Notes under the pieces: generated by a model
Seen by the model: the letters and a program-made list of their open reading frames with translations, nothing else
Told to the model about the DNA's origin: nothing
The model's database searches: none
Shown: piece after piece, positions 1-8,764 of the stretch
Position numbering within the stretch: position 1 is the stretch's first letter
Layout: each line of letters begins with the position of its first letter
Assembly (NCBI RefSeq): GCF_028369065.1
Contig: NZ_JAQNDA010000004.1
Coordinates: 124,001-188,000, forward strand
DNA length: 64,000 bases
Direction of reading: 5' to 3'
From: Marinobacter sp. SS21
Lineage (GTDB): Bacteria; Pseudomonadota; Gammaproteobacteria; Pseudomonadales; Oleiphilaceae
Position numbers and translations under genes: made by a program

Positions 1-1
1 C

Positions 2-124
2 CTGCAGCGCTGGCTCGATGAACTGACGGCCCGGCCTGGCTGCCAGAGTGGCGTGCGCAAGCCGGAGCGGATGAGCGAATCGGAGGATCTGGTGAAAGTG
101 GCGCGCACCATGGTGACCACCTGA
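2..124 (+). CDS. C-terminal fragment of a glutathione S-transferase-like protein (5' end outside window)
   Basis: Frame 2 is open from the window edge to a TGA and gives 40 residues. It opens with LQRWLDELTARPGCQSGV, which looks like the last helix of the all-alpha C-terminal domain of bacterial glutathione S-transferases, where 'W-(x)-ARPA-Q-G' motifs are common. The tail is hydrophilic. The N-terminal thioredoxin-like domain and the catalytic residue lie outside the window, so the subclass cannot be given. It converges on trpC. The assignment rests on one short motif. Confidence 0.5.
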   Translation: MQRWLDELTARPGCQSGVRKPERMSESEDLVKVARTMVTT

Positions 125-180
125 GCGCTAAGGCATGGCCGTGGCGGGCGGATGGTCAGCCCAACCGCCCCCGGCGACGC

Positions 181-993
181 TCAGAAGAACAGTTCTTGCA
201 GCTTATGGCCGGGGTTGTCCGCCCGCATGAAGGATTCACCCACCAGAAAACCGTAGATATTGCGCTCGGTCATGGCGGTGACATCGGCCCGGGTGAGGAT
301 GCCGCTCTCAGTGATGGTCAATCGCTCGGACGGAATGCGTTCATGCAGTGTGAAGGTGGTATCCAATGACACCTCGAAGGTGTGCAGGTTGCGATTGTTG
401 ATGCCCACCAGGGGGGTTGTCAGCGTCAGCGCATCGTCCAGCTCGTCGCCGTCATGCACCTCCACTAGTACATCCAGCCCGGTTTCATGGGCGATCCCTT
501 CCAGTTCCTGCATCTGATCCCGGGTCAGGCAGGCCGCAATCAGCAGAATGCAGTCCGCGCCCAGGGCTCGGCTTTCGTACACCTGGTAGGGCGCGACCAT
601 GAAATCCTTGCGAATCACCGGTAGTTCGCAGGCGTTGCGGGCCGCCACCAGGTAGTCCTCATGGCCCTGGAAAAAATCCCGGTCAGTGAGTACTGACAAA
701 CAGGCGGCGCCAGCCTGGGCGTAGCTCTCGGCAATAGCCGGTGGGTCGAAGGGGTCCCGCAGGACGCCCTTGCTCGGCGAGGCCTTCTTGATTTCCGCAA
801 TCACCGCGGGCTGCTGTGCGGTCATCCGGGCCGCCATGGCCGCAGCGAAACCCCGTGCCGGGGGCTGGTCGCCGGCTTTGGCCTTCAGCTCGGCCAGTGG
901 CGCCTTGGGTTTGCGCTCGTCGATTTCCTGCCATTTGCGCTCGACAATCTTGCGCAGGATGGTCGGGGTCCGGTCGTTCTGTTTAGTGGTCAT
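181..993 (-). CDS. trpC: Indole-3-glycerol-phosphate synthase
   Basis: This enzyme converts carboxyphenylaminodeoxyribulose phosphate to indole-3-glycerol phosphate in tryptophan synthesis, in the cytoplasm. The 270 residues have the usual length for a monofunctional TrpC without a fused TrpF. Motifs of the TIM barrel are visible in order: KKASPSKG with the catalytic Lys of strand 1, [13 protein letters not shown] with the second catalytic Lys, the Glu of EVHD, GINNRNL, and ITESGI in the phosphate-binding end. It lies 31 bases after trpD on the same strand as the last gene of trpG-trpD-trpC, so it is probably co-transcribed with them. Confidence 0.97.
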   Translation of the reverse strand: MTTKQNDRTPTILRKIVERKWQEIDERKPKAPLAELKAKAGDQPPARGFAAAMAARMTAQQPAVIAEIKKASPSKGVLRDPFDPPAIAESYAQAGAACLSVLTDRDFFQGHEDYLVAARNACELPVIRKDFMVAPYQVYESRALGADCILLIAACLTRDQMQELEGIAHETGLDVLVEVHDGDELDDALTLTTPLVGINNRNLHTFEVSLDTTFTLHERIPSERLTITESGILTRADVTAMTERNIYGFLVGESFMRADNPGHKLQELFF

Positions 994-1024
994 GGCGTCG
1001 AATGCTCAGGGAATGGTTTCAGCG

Positions 1025-2056
1025 TTAGTCAAAGCAGTGAGAGAAATCGGACAGCTCGGACAGTTTGCCCGCTGCCAGGCCACTGCCGATGGCATCCAGG
1101 GCCATGTCGACACCGTGCTTGATGGTGTCGGCCAGGCCGGCCACGTAGATGGCGGCGCCGGCATTGAGGGCGATCATGTCGCGGGCTTTCTCGGCCATGT
1201 CGTCGTGGCCGCGGCCGAACGCGGCGTGGATCAGTTTCAGCGATTCGTCGGAGGTGGTCACGTCCAGGCCCACCAGGGTCTGGCTGGCGATGCCCAGATC
1301 TTCCGGCTTGAGGGTGTATTCGGTGATGGCGCCGTCTTTAAGCTCGGCGACGTAGGTCTCGCTGGCCAGGCTGATTTCATCCAGGCCGTCCTTGGAATGC
1401 ACTACCAGGATGTGTTCGCTGCCCAGAGTCTTCAGGACCTCTGCCATCGGCCGGCACAGCTCTCGGGTGAACACGCCGATCAGCTGGCGTTTGACGCCGG
1501 CGGGGTTGGTCATCGGGCCGAGGATGTTGAAAATGGTGCGCATGCCCAGTTCCTTGCGTGGGCCGATGGCGTGCTTCATGGCGCTGTGGTGAGCCGGGGC
1601 GAACATGAAACCGACGCCGATCTGCTCGACGCAGCGGGCCACCTGTTCCGGGTTCATGTTGATGTTGATGCCCGCCTTTTCTAGCAGGTCGGCGCTACCG
1701 CTCTTGGAGGAGACCGCCCGGCCTCCGTGTTTGGCAACGTAGCCGCCTGCGGCGGCGACCACGAAGGTGGCGGCACTGGAGACGTTGAACAGGTTGGCGC
1801 CGTCACCGCCGGTGCCGACGATGTCCACCAGTGGCTGGGCGTTGATGTTGACGCCGGTGGCCAACTCCCGCATGACTTCGGTGGCGCCGGTGATTTCCTC
1901 AATGGTTTCGCTCTTGATGCGCAGGCCCATCAGCAGGGCGCCAATCTGGGCATCGGTGGCTTCGCCTTTCATCACGATGCCCATGACATCCCGCATTTCT
2001 TCACGGCTCAGGTCGAGGTTGGCGGCAATTCGGTTGAGCGCTTCTTTGATGTCCAT
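1025..2056 (-). CDS. trpD: Anthranilate phosphoribosyltransferase
   Basis: This enzyme transfers phosphoribose from PRPP to anthranilate, the second step of the tryptophan branch. The 343 residues match the usual length. The PRPP-binding loop [13 protein letters not shown] is followed by [18 protein letters not shown], which holds the Lys and Ser residues of the active site. A helical N-terminal dimerisation region starts at [10 protein letters not shown]. It follows trpG after a 228-base gap that carries a large nested palindrome (listed separately), which is an unusually long gap for this operon. TrpC follows directly. Confidence 0.97.
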   Translation of the reverse strand: MDIKEALNRIAANLDLSREEMRDVMGIVMKGEATDAQIGALLMGLRIKSETIEEITGATEVMRELATGVNINAQPLVDIVGTGGDGANLFNVSSAATFVVAAAGGYVAKHGGRAVSSKSGSADLLEKAGININMNPEQVARCVEQIGVGFMFAPAHHSAMKHAIGPRKELGMRTIFNILGPMTNPAGVKRQLIGVFTRELCRPMAEVLKTLGSEHILVVHSKDGLDEISLASETYVAELKDGAITEYTLKPEDLGIASQTLVGLDVTTSDESLKLIHAAFGRGHDDMAEKARDMIALNAGAAIYVAGLADTIKHGVDMALDAIGSGLAAGKLSELSDFSHCFD

Positions 2057-2161
2057 TCGGTGGTCTCTTCTGGTCGGTTCTTGTCGTTGCCTTTAGAGAG
2101 CTTAGCAAGCAGGCTCGCTTAATGTTTCTGAGTGAGTTGATTTTCACTACTGAGCACAGCC

Positions 2162-2260
2162 GGCAGGAGGGCACTTTCTCCGCCACCCGAGACGGCACGT
2201 CCCTGTGCCGGCTCGGGTTCCGCGGCTTCCCTGCCGCTGCTCCGAAAGTTCCCTCCTGCC
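2162..2260. repeat. Nested palindrome between trpG and trpD
   Basis: Two inverted repeats are nested. The outer arms 2162-2178 and 2244-2260 are 17 bases each with one mismatch. The inner arms 2185-2198 and 2205-2218 are 14 bases each with one mismatch, around a six-base loop. The element lies in the leader of trpD on the coding (minus) strand and has no T-tract to make it a standard terminator. It could be a mobile palindromic element (REP or MITE type) or an RNA structure that acts on trpD expression. The sequence alone does not decide between them. Confidence 0.7.
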
Positions 2261-2284
2261 TGCTCCTTCGCTCCGAAGTTTCTT

Positions 2285-2863
2285 TCAACTCCGCAAAAAG
2301 TTCCGCAGCAGCTCATGACCCTGCTCGGTCATAATGGATTCCGGGTGAAACTGCACCCCTTCGATCGGCAGGGTCTTGTGGCGGACGCCCATGATCTCTT
2401 CCACCGAGCCATCCTCGTTGCGGGTCCAGGCGGTGACTTCCAGGCAGTCCGGCAGGGTGTCCTGATCGATCACCAGGCTGTGGTAACGGGTCGCCTGCAG
2501 CGGGTTGTTGAGGCCGCGAAACACGCCGATGTCGTTGTGGAACACCGGGGACACCTTGCCGTGCATGACCCGGCCGGCGCGAATGATGTCACCGCCGAAC
2601 ACCTGGCCGATGGACTGGTGGCCCAGGCAGATGCCGAGGATCGGCAGCTTGCCGGCAAAGTGCTCGATGGCGGCCATGGAGATGCCGGCCTCGTTGGGCG
2701 TGCAGGGCCCTGGGGAGATCACCAGCCGCTCCGGCTTCAGCGCCTCGATCTGCTCGATGGTGATTTCGTCGTTGCGGTGCACCTGCACGTCCGCCCCCAG
2801 CTCCGCCAGGTACTGGACCACGTTGTAGGTAAAGGAGTCGTAGTTGTCGATCATCAGTAACAT
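2285..2863 (-). CDS. trpG: Anthranilate synthase component II, glutamine amidotransferase subunit
   Basis: This subunit hydrolyses glutamine and passes ammonia to TrpE for anthranilate synthesis. The 192 residues form one class I glutamine amidotransferase domain. The N-terminus [14 protein letters not shown] is typical, GICLGHQ holds the nucleophilic Cys, and GVQFHPES holds the His/Glu pair. A PabA role in folate synthesis is shared with TrpG in many bacteria and cannot be excluded. It starts 11 bases after the trpE stop, so it is coupled to trpE. Here trpE, trpG, trpD and trpC run continuously, whereas in Pseudomonas trpE is apart from trpGDC. Confidence 0.96.
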   Translation of the reverse strand: MLLMIDNYDSFTYNVVQYLAELGADVQVHRNDEITIEQIEALKPERLVISPGPCTPNEAGISMAAIEHFAGKLPILGICLGHQSIGQVFGGDIIRAGRVMHGKVSPVFHNDIGVFRGLNNPLQATRYHSLVIDQDTLPDCLEVTAWTRNEDGSVEEIMGVRHKTLPIEGVQFHPESIMTEQGHELLRNFLRS

Positions 2864-2874
2864 GGGGCGGCTCC

Positions 2875-4362
2875 TCAGTGGTCAAAGTCGTTCAGGGTCA
2901 TGGCGACGGCACGGAAGATGGCACGGCCCTTGTTCATGGTTTCTTTCCACTCCAGCCGGGGAATGGAGTCTGCCACCACGCCGGCGCCGGCCTGGATGTG
3001 GAGTTTCTTGCCCTGGATCACCGCGGTGCGGATGGCGATGGCGGTGTCCATGTTGCCGTTCCACGACAGGTAGCCCACGGCACCGCCGTAGACGCCGCGT
3101 TTGACCGGCTCCAGTTCATCGATGATCTCCATGGCGCGAATCTTGGGCGCGCCACTGAGGGTGCCGGCGGGCAGGGTGGCCCGCAGCACGTCCAGGCACG
3201 ACATGCCATCCTTCAGCCGGCCGGTGACGTTGGAGACGATGTGCATGACGTGGGAGTAGCGTTCCACGATCATCTTGTCGGTCAGCCGCACGGTGCCGGT
3301 CTCGGAGACCCGGCCGGCGTCGTTGCGGCCCAGGTCGATCAGCATCAGGTGTTCGGCGATTTCCTTGGGGTCGGCCAGCAGTTCGGCCTCCAGCGCCCGG
3401 TCTTCGGCGTCGGTGGCGCCACGCTTGCGGGTGCCGGCGATGGGGCGGACGGTGACCTCGCCTTCCTCCACCCGCGCCAGGATTTCCGGCGACGAACCGA
3501 CGATCTGGAAATCGTCGAGGTCGAGGAAGTACATATACGGCGACGGGTTCAACACCCGCAGCGAACGGTACAGGTTCAGCGGTGGCGCCTCGAACGGAAT
3601 GGTCATGCGCTGGGAAATCACCGTCTGCATGACATCGCCGTCGAGCACGTATTCCTTGATCTTGTCCACCGCCGCCTCGAACCTCTCCTTGCTGAAGCCG
3701 GAGATGAAGTCCTCTTCATTCACCGTCTTGCCGCTGAGATGGTCCGGGGTGCGCGGGGCGTCGGCGGTCTGGCGGTGGAGGCGGCGTTCCAGTTCCTCGA
3801 GCCGCGCCTGGGCTTGATCGAAGGCATCGTCCAGGTCGGGGTCGACATGCACAATCAGGTGCAGCTTGCCCCGCAGGTTGTCGAAGACCACGATCTCATC
3901 AGACACCATCAGTAGGATATCCGGGGTGCCAATCTGGTCCGGCGGACAGGACGGCTGCAGCCGCTTTTCGATGTAGCGTACGGTGTCGTAGCCAAAATAC
4001 CCCACCAGGCCACCGTTGAAGCGGGGCAGGTCGTCCAGGTCCGGGGCCTGGAAGCGTTGCTGGTAGGCCTCGACAAAGGCCAGCGGATCGTCGCTGTCGG
4101 TCTTCTCGACCACCTGGCCGTCCCGGGTGATGGTGATGCGGTGGTCGTGGACCTTGAGGACTTCGCGGCTGGGCAGGCCGATGATGGAGTAACGGCCCCA
4201 CTTTTCACCGCCCTGCACCGACTCGAACAGATAGGAGTAGGGCCCACTGGCAAGCTTGAGATAGGTGCTGAGCGGGGTGTCCATGTCTGCCAGGACTTCC
4301 CGGGACACGGGAATGCGGTTGTAGCCGGCGGCTGCCAGCTCGATGAACTGTTCGGGGGTCAT
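2875..4362 (-). CDS. trpE: Anthranilate synthase component I
   Basis: This is the chorismate-using subunit of anthranilate synthase and the feedback point of tryptophan synthesis. The N-terminal region has the LLESG-like site as [17 protein letters not shown]. The C-terminal chorismate-binding domain shows [50 protein letters not shown] and [12 protein letters not shown] use ATG 4362 rather than the upstream in-frame GTG at 4377 because AGGAAG lies six bases before it and [18 protein letters not shown] aligns with family N-termini. The 300-base leader in front carries a Trp-rich small ORF and palindromes. Confidence 0.97.
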   Translation of the reverse strand: MTPEQFIELAAAGYNRIPVSREVLADMDTPLSTYLKLASGPYSYLFESVQGGEKWGRYSIIGLPSREVLKVHDHRITITRDGQVVEKTDSDDPLAFVEAYQQRFQAPDLDDLPRFNGGLVGYFGYDTVRYIEKRLQPSCPPDQIGTPDILLMVSDEIVVFDNLRGKLHLIVHVDPDLDDAFDQAQARLEELERRLHRQTADAPRTPDHLSGKTVNEEDFISGFSKERFEAAVDKIKEYVLDGDVMQTVISQRMTIPFEAPPLNLYRSLRVLNPSPYMYFLDLDDFQIVGSSPEILARVEEGEVTVRPIAGTRKRGATDAEDRALEAELLADPKEIAEHLMLIDLGRNDAGRVSETGTVRLTDKMIVERYSHVMHIVSNVTGRLKDGMSCLDVLRATLPAGTLSGAPKIRAMEIIDELEPVKRGVYGGAVGYLSWNGNMDTAIAIRTAVIQGKKLHIQAGAGVVADSIPRLEWKETMNKGRAIFRAVAMTLNDFDH

Positions 4363-4539
4363 GGAATCTTCCTGCACTTTGACGAAACACGGAATCGGGT
4401 ATCGACGCTCTCAACATTCTCAGCATACTCGGGCTCAGGTTGTGCAAGTCTGATCAGACTCGGCCTGCAAGTAGCCGTTGAGAGGCGTCGCTCAGGGCAG
4501 TGCGGTTGGCTATTGCTCCGGCACCACCGGGCTGAACGC

Positions 4540-4620
4540 TCAGCCGTTACGCCATCGCCACCATCGTGTTGCGCGGGATGTAAGCACGCCGCGCGCGGTC
4601 GTCAAATTCAGTCCCTGCAC
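4540..4620 (-). promoter_or_regulatory. Candidate trp leader peptide ORF with WWRW motif, and leader RNA structures
   Basis: The 307 bases between gph and trpE hold a 26-codon ORF that starts with GTG after GGGAG (nine-base spacing). It ends RWWRWRNG before TGA, so there are three Trp codons within four positions. A perfect six-base hairpin (4530-4545) overlaps its stop. Downstream are a 14-base perfect palindrome (4447-4460) and a long-range pairing of 4477-4490 with 4403-4415. Trp-codon leaders are established for trp attenuation in enterics and for trpE and trpGDC of Pseudomonas putida. I see no U-tract terminator, so the mechanism is unproved. The GTG start is also weak evidence. Confidence 0.5.
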
Positions 4621-4669
4621 GGCAGGAATCTCCCAAAAACTGAGTTGAACCGAAAGGTTGCTGAGGAGA

Positions 4670-5359
4670 TTACAAAAGCTCCGCCAGTGAATCAACCACA
4701 ATCTCCGCCCCCAGGCTGTCGATGGGGTCGCCGTAATTATAGCCGTAGCGCACCGCCACCACCGGCACGCCGGCATTGCGGGCGGCGCGGATATCGGTCA
4801 CCGAATCCCCCACCATCAGGGCGCTGCCGACGTCGCCGCCCAAGGCGGCGAGGGCGTGGTGGAGCGGCGCGGCATCGGGCTTTTTGACCGTCAGGGTATC
4901 GCCGCTGACGGTCACGCCAAACCAGTGCGACAGCCCCATCTGCTCCAGCAGGGCGTCGGTAAAGGCGGCGGGCTTGTTGGTGACCACGCCGAGCTTGCAG
5001 CCCTGTTGCTGGGCCCGCACCAGAAAATCCTCAATGCCGTCGTAGACCGTGGCATGGAGGCCGTTGTGGTCGTGGTAGGCGTCGAAAAAAAGCGTCAGCG
5101 CCTGATGGTAGGTGGCCTGATCCATGGGGGCGCCTGCGTCGTGGTCGTGGCACCCGGCCAGCGCGCGCTGCACCAGCACCGCGGCGCCATTGCCCACCCA
5201 CTGCCTAACGCGCGCCTCACCGGCCTGTTCCCGGCCCAGCGCCAGCAGCATCTGATCAATGGCCGCCGCCAGGTCGGCGGCGCTGTCCACCAGGGTGCCG
5301 TCCAGGTCGAACAGAATGGTTTGCGGCCACTGGCCGTCGAACAGCTTGGTCAACTTCAT
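4670..5359 (-). CDS. gph: Phosphoglycolate phosphatase-type HAD hydrolase
   Basis: This is a HAD-superfamily phosphatase of 229 residues. Motif I is FDLDGTLVDS with the two catalytic Asp residues, motif II is in GVVTNKP, the motif III Lys is in KKPDAAP, and motif IV is MVGDSVTDIRAARNAG. The insertion between motif I and II fits a C1 cap. Its place between rpe and trpE matches gph of Pseudomonas, where it clears 2-phosphoglycolate. A close relative, MupP, dephosphorylates MurNAc-6-phosphate, and the recycling genes amgK and murU lie 3 kb away, so that substrate is an open alternative. It starts two bases after rpe ends. Confidence 0.88.
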   Translation of the reverse strand: MKLTKLFDGQWPQTILFDLDGTLVDSAADLAAAIDQMLLALGREQAGEARVRQWVGNGAAVLVQRALAGCHDHDAGAPMDQATYHQALTLFFDAYHDHNGLHATVYDGIEDFLVRAQQQGCKLGVVTNKPAAFTDALLEQMGLSHWFGVTVSGDTLTVKKPDAAPLHHALAALGGDVGSALMVGDSVTDIRAARNAGVPVVAVRYGYNYGDPIDSLGAEIVVDSLAELL

Positions 5360-5361
5360 GC

Positions 5362-6033
5362 CTAGCGAACCTGGGCCAGTTCCGCCCGCATCCGTTCGAT
5401 GGTGGCCTGGTAGTCGTCGGTGTTGAAAATGGCGGAACCGGCCACGAAGGTGTCGGCGCCGGCTGCGGCGATTTCCCGGATGTTGTCCACCTTGACGCCG
5501 CCGTCGATTTCCAGGCGAATGTCGAAACCGCTGGCGTCGATGCGCTTGCGGGCCTCACGCAGTTTGTCGAGGGTGCCGGGGATGAATTTCTGGCCACCAA
5601 AGCCGGGGTTGACCGACATCAGCAGGATCATGTCCAGTTTGTCCATGACGTGGTCCAGGTAATGCAAAGGCGTGGCCGGGTTGAACACCAGGCCGGCCTT
5701 GCAGCCGCCGTCCCGGATCAGCTGCAACGAGCGGTCGATGTGTTGGGAGGCCTCCGGGTGGAAGGTGATGTAGGTGGCACCGGCGTCGATGAACATGCGG
5801 ATCAGGTCGTCCACCGGCGACACCATCAGGTGCACGTCGATGGGGGCCGTTACGCCATGCTTGCGCAGGGCCTCGCACACCATGGGGCCGATGGTGAGGT
5901 TCGGCACATAGTGATTGTCCATCACATCGAAGTGTACGATGTCCGCACCCGCAGCGAGGACATTGTCGACTTCTTCACCGAGACGGGCAAAATCGGCAGA
6001 CAGGATCGATGGGGCAATCTGAAACGGCATCAT
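5362..6033 (-). CDS. rpe: Ribulose-phosphate 3-epimerase
   Basis: This enzyme interconverts ribulose-5-phosphate and xylulose-5-phosphate in the pentose phosphate pathway. It is a single TIM barrel of 223 residues. [12 protein letters not shown] opens strand 1, [12 protein letters not shown] holds metal and catalytic residues, [11 protein letters not shown] follows, [14 protein letters not shown] is the phosphate-loop signature, and EIDGGV holds the second catalytic Asp. Two ATG codons in tandem (6033 and 6030) are equally possible starts. It is the first gene of a run rpe-gph that leads into trpE, separated from the latter by the trp leader region. Confidence 0.97.
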   Translation of the reverse strand: MMPFQIAPSILSADFARLGEEVDNVLAAGADIVHFDVMDNHYVPNLTIGPMVCEALRKHGVTAPIDVHLMVSPVDDLIRMFIDAGATYITFHPEASQHIDRSLQLIRDGGCKAGLVFNPATPLHYLDHVMDKLDMILLMSVNPGFGGQKFIPGTLDKLREARKRIDASGFDIRLEIDGGVKVDNIREIAAAGADTFVAGSAIFNTDDYQATIERMRAELAQVR

Positions 6034-6141
6034 GGTGGCTCTCTCGGACGGCGTTGGGTTCGGTGGCGGGGTCAGGCTGGGCCCCGTCGCAAAGCTGCTA
6101 GTCTAACAGCTTGTGGCCGGTGTTTTCAGTCTTGCCGAACG

Positions 6142-6210
6142 CGGTAACTGGAACGGTGAACGAAGCGGTGAACGGAGCGGTGAACGGAGCGGTGAGAGAA
6201 ACGGTGAGGG
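6142..6210 (+). repeat. Short imperfect 12-base tandem repeat before the DUF3530 gene
   Basis: About five imperfect copies of a 12-base unit, GCGGTGAACGGA or close variants, run in tandem just before the preferred start of the DUF3530 gene. They are in frame with it and, if translated from the upstream ATG at 6111, would give a VNEAVNGAVNGAV run. The unit is too short and has no spacers, so it is not a CRISPR. It may vary by slippage and move the effective translation start. Confidence 0.6.
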
Positions 6211-6215
6211 AAGCC

Positions 6216-7286
6216 ATGACGGAAGCCATGAAGGCCGCGACCGAAATCGTGGTGCATCGACGTGCTGCCAGGAATCCGCAGGCAAGGCGCTGGCGCTGGC
6301 TGCTGGCGCCGGCGTACTGGCTGCTGAGCGCGGGGGCGGCGGCGCAAGCGCCCGAGGAGGCCAGCGCAGAGCCGGCGGCGTCTTCGACGGCGCCGGTAGT
6401 CGTCCGTGAGCGGCTGACGGTGGCAACCGGCCTGGGCCAGAGCGCCCTGGCAGAGCGCTATCCACAAGCCGCGGTCTGGTTGGAGAACAGTGACGGCGGC
6501 TCCGAACTGGCGCTGCTGGAACCGGCCCACCAGCCACAGGCCGAAGGTGCGGTGCTGCTGCTGGCGGGCGAGGGGCTGTCCGGCGGTGGCGGTTTCGAAG
6601 GCGCGGTCCGTCAGTTGCTGGCCGAGCGGGGCTGGGCGGCGATGACGCTGGGCTTGCCGCTGGCGCCGTTGACCGAACGCCTAGCCAGGCCGGTCCGCGA
6701 GGTCCCGGAATCGGAACCGGAACCGGAACCGGAACCGGAGCATGAGCCGGAGCCGGAGCCGGAGCAGGAGCCGGAAAAGGGCGCAGCGGCTGCCGACGTG
6801 CCGGCGGTTCCGCAACAGTCGGTGATGATTGATGTGATGGCTGCGCCGGCGCCGGAGCAGCGGCTAGAGCACTACCGGGAGCGGGTGCGTTCGACCCTGG
6901 CCGCCGCACAGGCGGAGCTGCACGCACGGGGCCACCAGCGAGTGGTGCTGATGGGCGTAGGTCAAGCGGCGGAGCCGGTGATGCAGGCGGCGCTGGCCAG
7001 CGGGGAGCCTGGCGAACTGGTGTGGATTGCGCCCCGATTCCCGGTGGCGACCGAGACGGACTGGCCGGGGCGGTTGGCGGGCCTGGAGCGCTGGCCCGTG
7101 CTGGATCTGACCAGCAGCCTGAACGATCTCGCCGCGGCCCGTGCTCGAGCGGCGGCCTTCAGGCGGCAGGGCTTGGTCGGTTACCAGCAGCAGGTGTCGG
7201 TGCTGGCCTTGCCGTTGACAGCCCGGGATGCGCCGCGGCTGGTGAATCGGGTGGTGGCCTGGCTGGGACGAGCCGGGTCTTACTGA
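6216..7286 (+). CDS. DUF3530-type secreted alpha/beta-hydrolase-like protein with Glu-Pro repeat
   Basis: The function is not known. LLLAGEGLSGGGGFEGAVRQ followed by WAAMTLGLPL resembles DUF3530 proteins, which look like alpha/beta hydrolases, and a later VVLMGVGQAAEPVMQAAL sits where a nucleophile elbow would be, though without a GxSxG. A hydrophobic segment ending SAGAAAQA suggests a signal peptide. I choose ATG 6216, preceded by GAGG, over ATG 6111, whose extra residues come from the 12-base repeat. Around codon 165 an SEPEPEPEPEHEPEPEPEQ low-complexity linker interrupts the domain. It is a single gene between rpe (divergent) and the djlA-like gene (convergent). Confidence 0.7.
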   Translation: MTEAMKAATEIVVHRRAARNPQARRWRWLLAPAYWLLSAGAAAQAPEEASAEPAASSTAPVVVRERLTVATGLGQSALAERYPQAAVWLENSDGGSELALLEPAHQPQAEGAVLLLAGEGLSGGGGFEGAVRQLLAERGWAAMTLGLPLAPLTERLARPVREVPESEPEPEPEPEHEPEPEPEQEPEKGAAAADVPAVPQQSVMIDVMAAPAPEQRLEHYRERVRSTLAAAQAELHARGHQRVVLMGVGQAAEPVMQAALASGEPGELVWIAPRFPVATETDWPGRLAGLERWPVLDLTSSLNDLAAARARAAAFRRQGLVGYQQQVSVLALPLTARDAPRLVNRVVAWLGRAGSY

Positions 7287-7316
7287 CGCTCGGCCTGCGG
7301 CGATGGGGGCAGAGGC

Positions 7317-8072
7317 TTAAACGCTTTGGTGGTGCTTGCGGATGATTTCCCAGGACTGCTGGTAACGCAACAGTCGTTCCTTGGCCAGGGCCAGTTCGGA
7401 GGGGCTGATGTTCTTGGGCAGTTTGTCCGGGTGGCAGCTGGACACCCGTTTGCGGTAGGTCTGTTTGACGGTTTTCAGCGAATCGCGGCGGGTAATGCCC
7501 AGGACTTTGCAGGCGTCCTCATAGGACTTGGGGACCGCCTGGTGCTCCGGCTGGTTCACCCACACCTTGCAGGCATAGTTTTCCAGCACCTCTTCCACCA
7601 CCTTGATGTCCAGCCCGATGTAATCCACCGCATCTTCGCAGCGATAGCGACGGGCCTTGTTGGGTCGGCCGTGCAGCTGGGCGGCATGACACAGATAGAG
7701 CGCTACCCGCACCGCAGGCAGTGGTCGCCAGCGCTGGCTCACCCTGAGTCCCAGGGCTTTCAGCGAGGGCAGGGTGCGACACTGCTTGCCAAGCTGGAAC
7801 TGTTCGATGGCGCGTCGGCGCCGACGGGGTGGCAGACCCAGGGCCTCGATCAGTGCTTCGGCAAAACCGATGTCCTGCTCGGTCACCCGACCGTTGGACT
7901 TGGCGATGTAGCCGAGAAAAAAGAACAGGCTGCGCTGACACCAGCGGGGTAAGCCCGTTGCCGCGAGCAGGGCGCTGGCGCGGTGTTGGTGCTGCGCCAG
8001 TTCATCCAGGACCTGGCTGAGGGCCGCCTCGATGCGGGGGGCAAGCGCCGGCTCGCGGGCCGCCGTTTTCAT
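7317..8072 (-). CDS. DjlA/TerB-like J-domain co-chaperone
   Basis: The 251-residue protein has a C-terminal J domain (roughly residues 185-250) starting SYEDACKVLGITRRDSLKTV, with the essential HPD motif in SSCHPDKL. The N-terminal half resembles the TerB-like helical region of DjlA (FLGYIAKSNGRVTEQDI). The J domain should stimulate a DnaK-type ATPase. Unlike Escherichia coli DjlA I see no clear N-terminal membrane anchor. The ATG overlaps the murU stop as ATGA, so it is translationally coupled to amgK-murU and is the last gene of that unit. The in-frame start at 8105 would lie inside murU and is not preferred. Confidence 0.8.
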   Translation of the reverse strand: MKTAAREPALAPRIEAALSQVLDELAQHQHRASALLAATGLPRWCQRSLFFFLGYIAKSNGRVTEQDIGFAEALIEALGLPPRRRRRAIEQFQLGKQCRTLPSLKALGLRVSQRWRPLPAVRVALYLCHAAQLHGRPNKARRYRCEDAVDYIGLDIKVVEEVLENYACKVWVNQPEHQAVPKSYEDACKVLGITRRDSLKTVKQTYRKRVSSCHPDKLPKNISPSELALAKERLLRYQQSWEIIRKHHQSV

Positions 8073-8764
8073 GGCTGGTGCTCCATGTCCTGTTTCAGCC
8101 GGCAATCCAGCTCGGCCAGTCGTTCCGGGGTGCCGATATCGTACCAGCGACCCGTGTGGTGCATGCCGGTGACCCGCTGCTGGGTCATGGCCTGTCGCAG
8201 CAGCGGCGCCAACGGGTGACAGCCAGGCTGGAGAGTCTCGAACAGCGAGCGATGCAGCAGGCTGATGCCGGCAAAGGTCAGCTTGTGCGGGCCCTCGGCA
8301 CGCACCAGGCGGTCGGGGCTCAGGTGGAAATCGCCACCGGGATTGTGGGCCGGGTTGTCAACCAGTACCAGGACAGCCTGCAGGCCGGGGCGACGGGGTA
8401 TCGTCAGCTGGTGAAGGTCGAAATCGCACCAGATGTCGCCATTGATCACCAGGAACCAGTCCTGTTCGTCTGAGGCCAGCAGCGGCAGTGCCTGGCGAAT
8501 GCCGCCGGCGGTTTCCAGCGGTTCGGCTTCGCGCGAGTACTCGATCCGCAGGCCGTAATCAGCGCCATCACCCAGAACGGTCTCGATCTGCTGGCCGAGC
8601 CAGGCATGGTTGATCACCACATCGCGAAAGTCCGCTTCCTGCAGGCGTTGCAGGTGGTAGCCGATCAGTGGCTGGCCACCCGCCTGCAGCAGCGGCTTGG
8701 GGGTGGTCAGGGTCAGCGGCCGCATGCGCTCGCCCTTGCCGGCGGCGAGAATCATGGCTTTCAC
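8069..8764 (-). CDS. murU: N-acetylmuramate alpha-1-phosphate uridylyltransferase
   Basis: This enzyme makes UDP-MurNAc from MurNAc-1-phosphate in the Pseudomonas-type cell-wall recycling route, which bypasses de novo synthesis and confers intrinsic fosfomycin tolerance. The nucleotidyltransferase signature MILAAGKGERMRPLTL with PKPLL follows the start, VINGDIWCDFD holds the metal-binding Asp, and GGIRQALP sits in the sugar site. The GTG start at 8764 overlaps the amgK TGA by four bases. This trims a 103-residue upstream extension of the reading frame that lies inside amgK and leaves 231 residues, close to the family length. Confidence 0.93.
   Translation of the reverse strand: MKAMILAAGKGERMRPLTLTTPKPLLQAGGQPLIGYHLQRLQEADFRDVVINHAWLGQQIETVLGDGADYGLRIEYSREAEPLETAGGIRQALPLLASDEQDWFLVINGDIWCDFDLHQLTIPRRPGLQAVLVLVDNPAHNPGGDFHLSPDRLVRAEGPHKLTFAGISLLHRSLFETLQPGCHPLAPLLRQAMTQQRVTGMHHTGRWYDIGTPERLAELDCRLKQDMEHQP

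Noticed and set aside
125..180. Terminator between the GST fragment and trpC
   Set aside because: GGGCGG and CCGCCC can pair, but there is no T-tract on either strand.
770..1684. 304-codon plus-strand frame opposite trpC and trpD
   Set aside because: It is the mirror frame of two well-matched genes, with low-complexity Gly/Val/His content and no domain pattern. High GC gives long mirror frames throughout the window.
2001..2288. 95-codon minus-strand frame in the trpG-trpD spacer
   Set aside because: It runs through the nested palindrome and into trpD in another frame, with no ribosome site or recognisable motif.
4576..4605. TTGACG-N17-TACATC as the trp promoter
   Set aside because: The -35 box is good but the -10 box matches only half of the consensus, and the transcript would start inside the candidate leader ORF and omit its start codon.
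4670..5359. Possible assignment of the HAD phosphatase as MupP
   Set aside because: The peptidoglycan-recycling genes are near, but the rpe-gph-trpE order matches gph, and motif reading cannot separate the two substrates. Kept only as an alternative.
6142..6210. Possible CRISPR or minisatellite
   Set aside because: The 12-base units are contiguous, without spacers and without cas genes. Called a simple tandem repeat.
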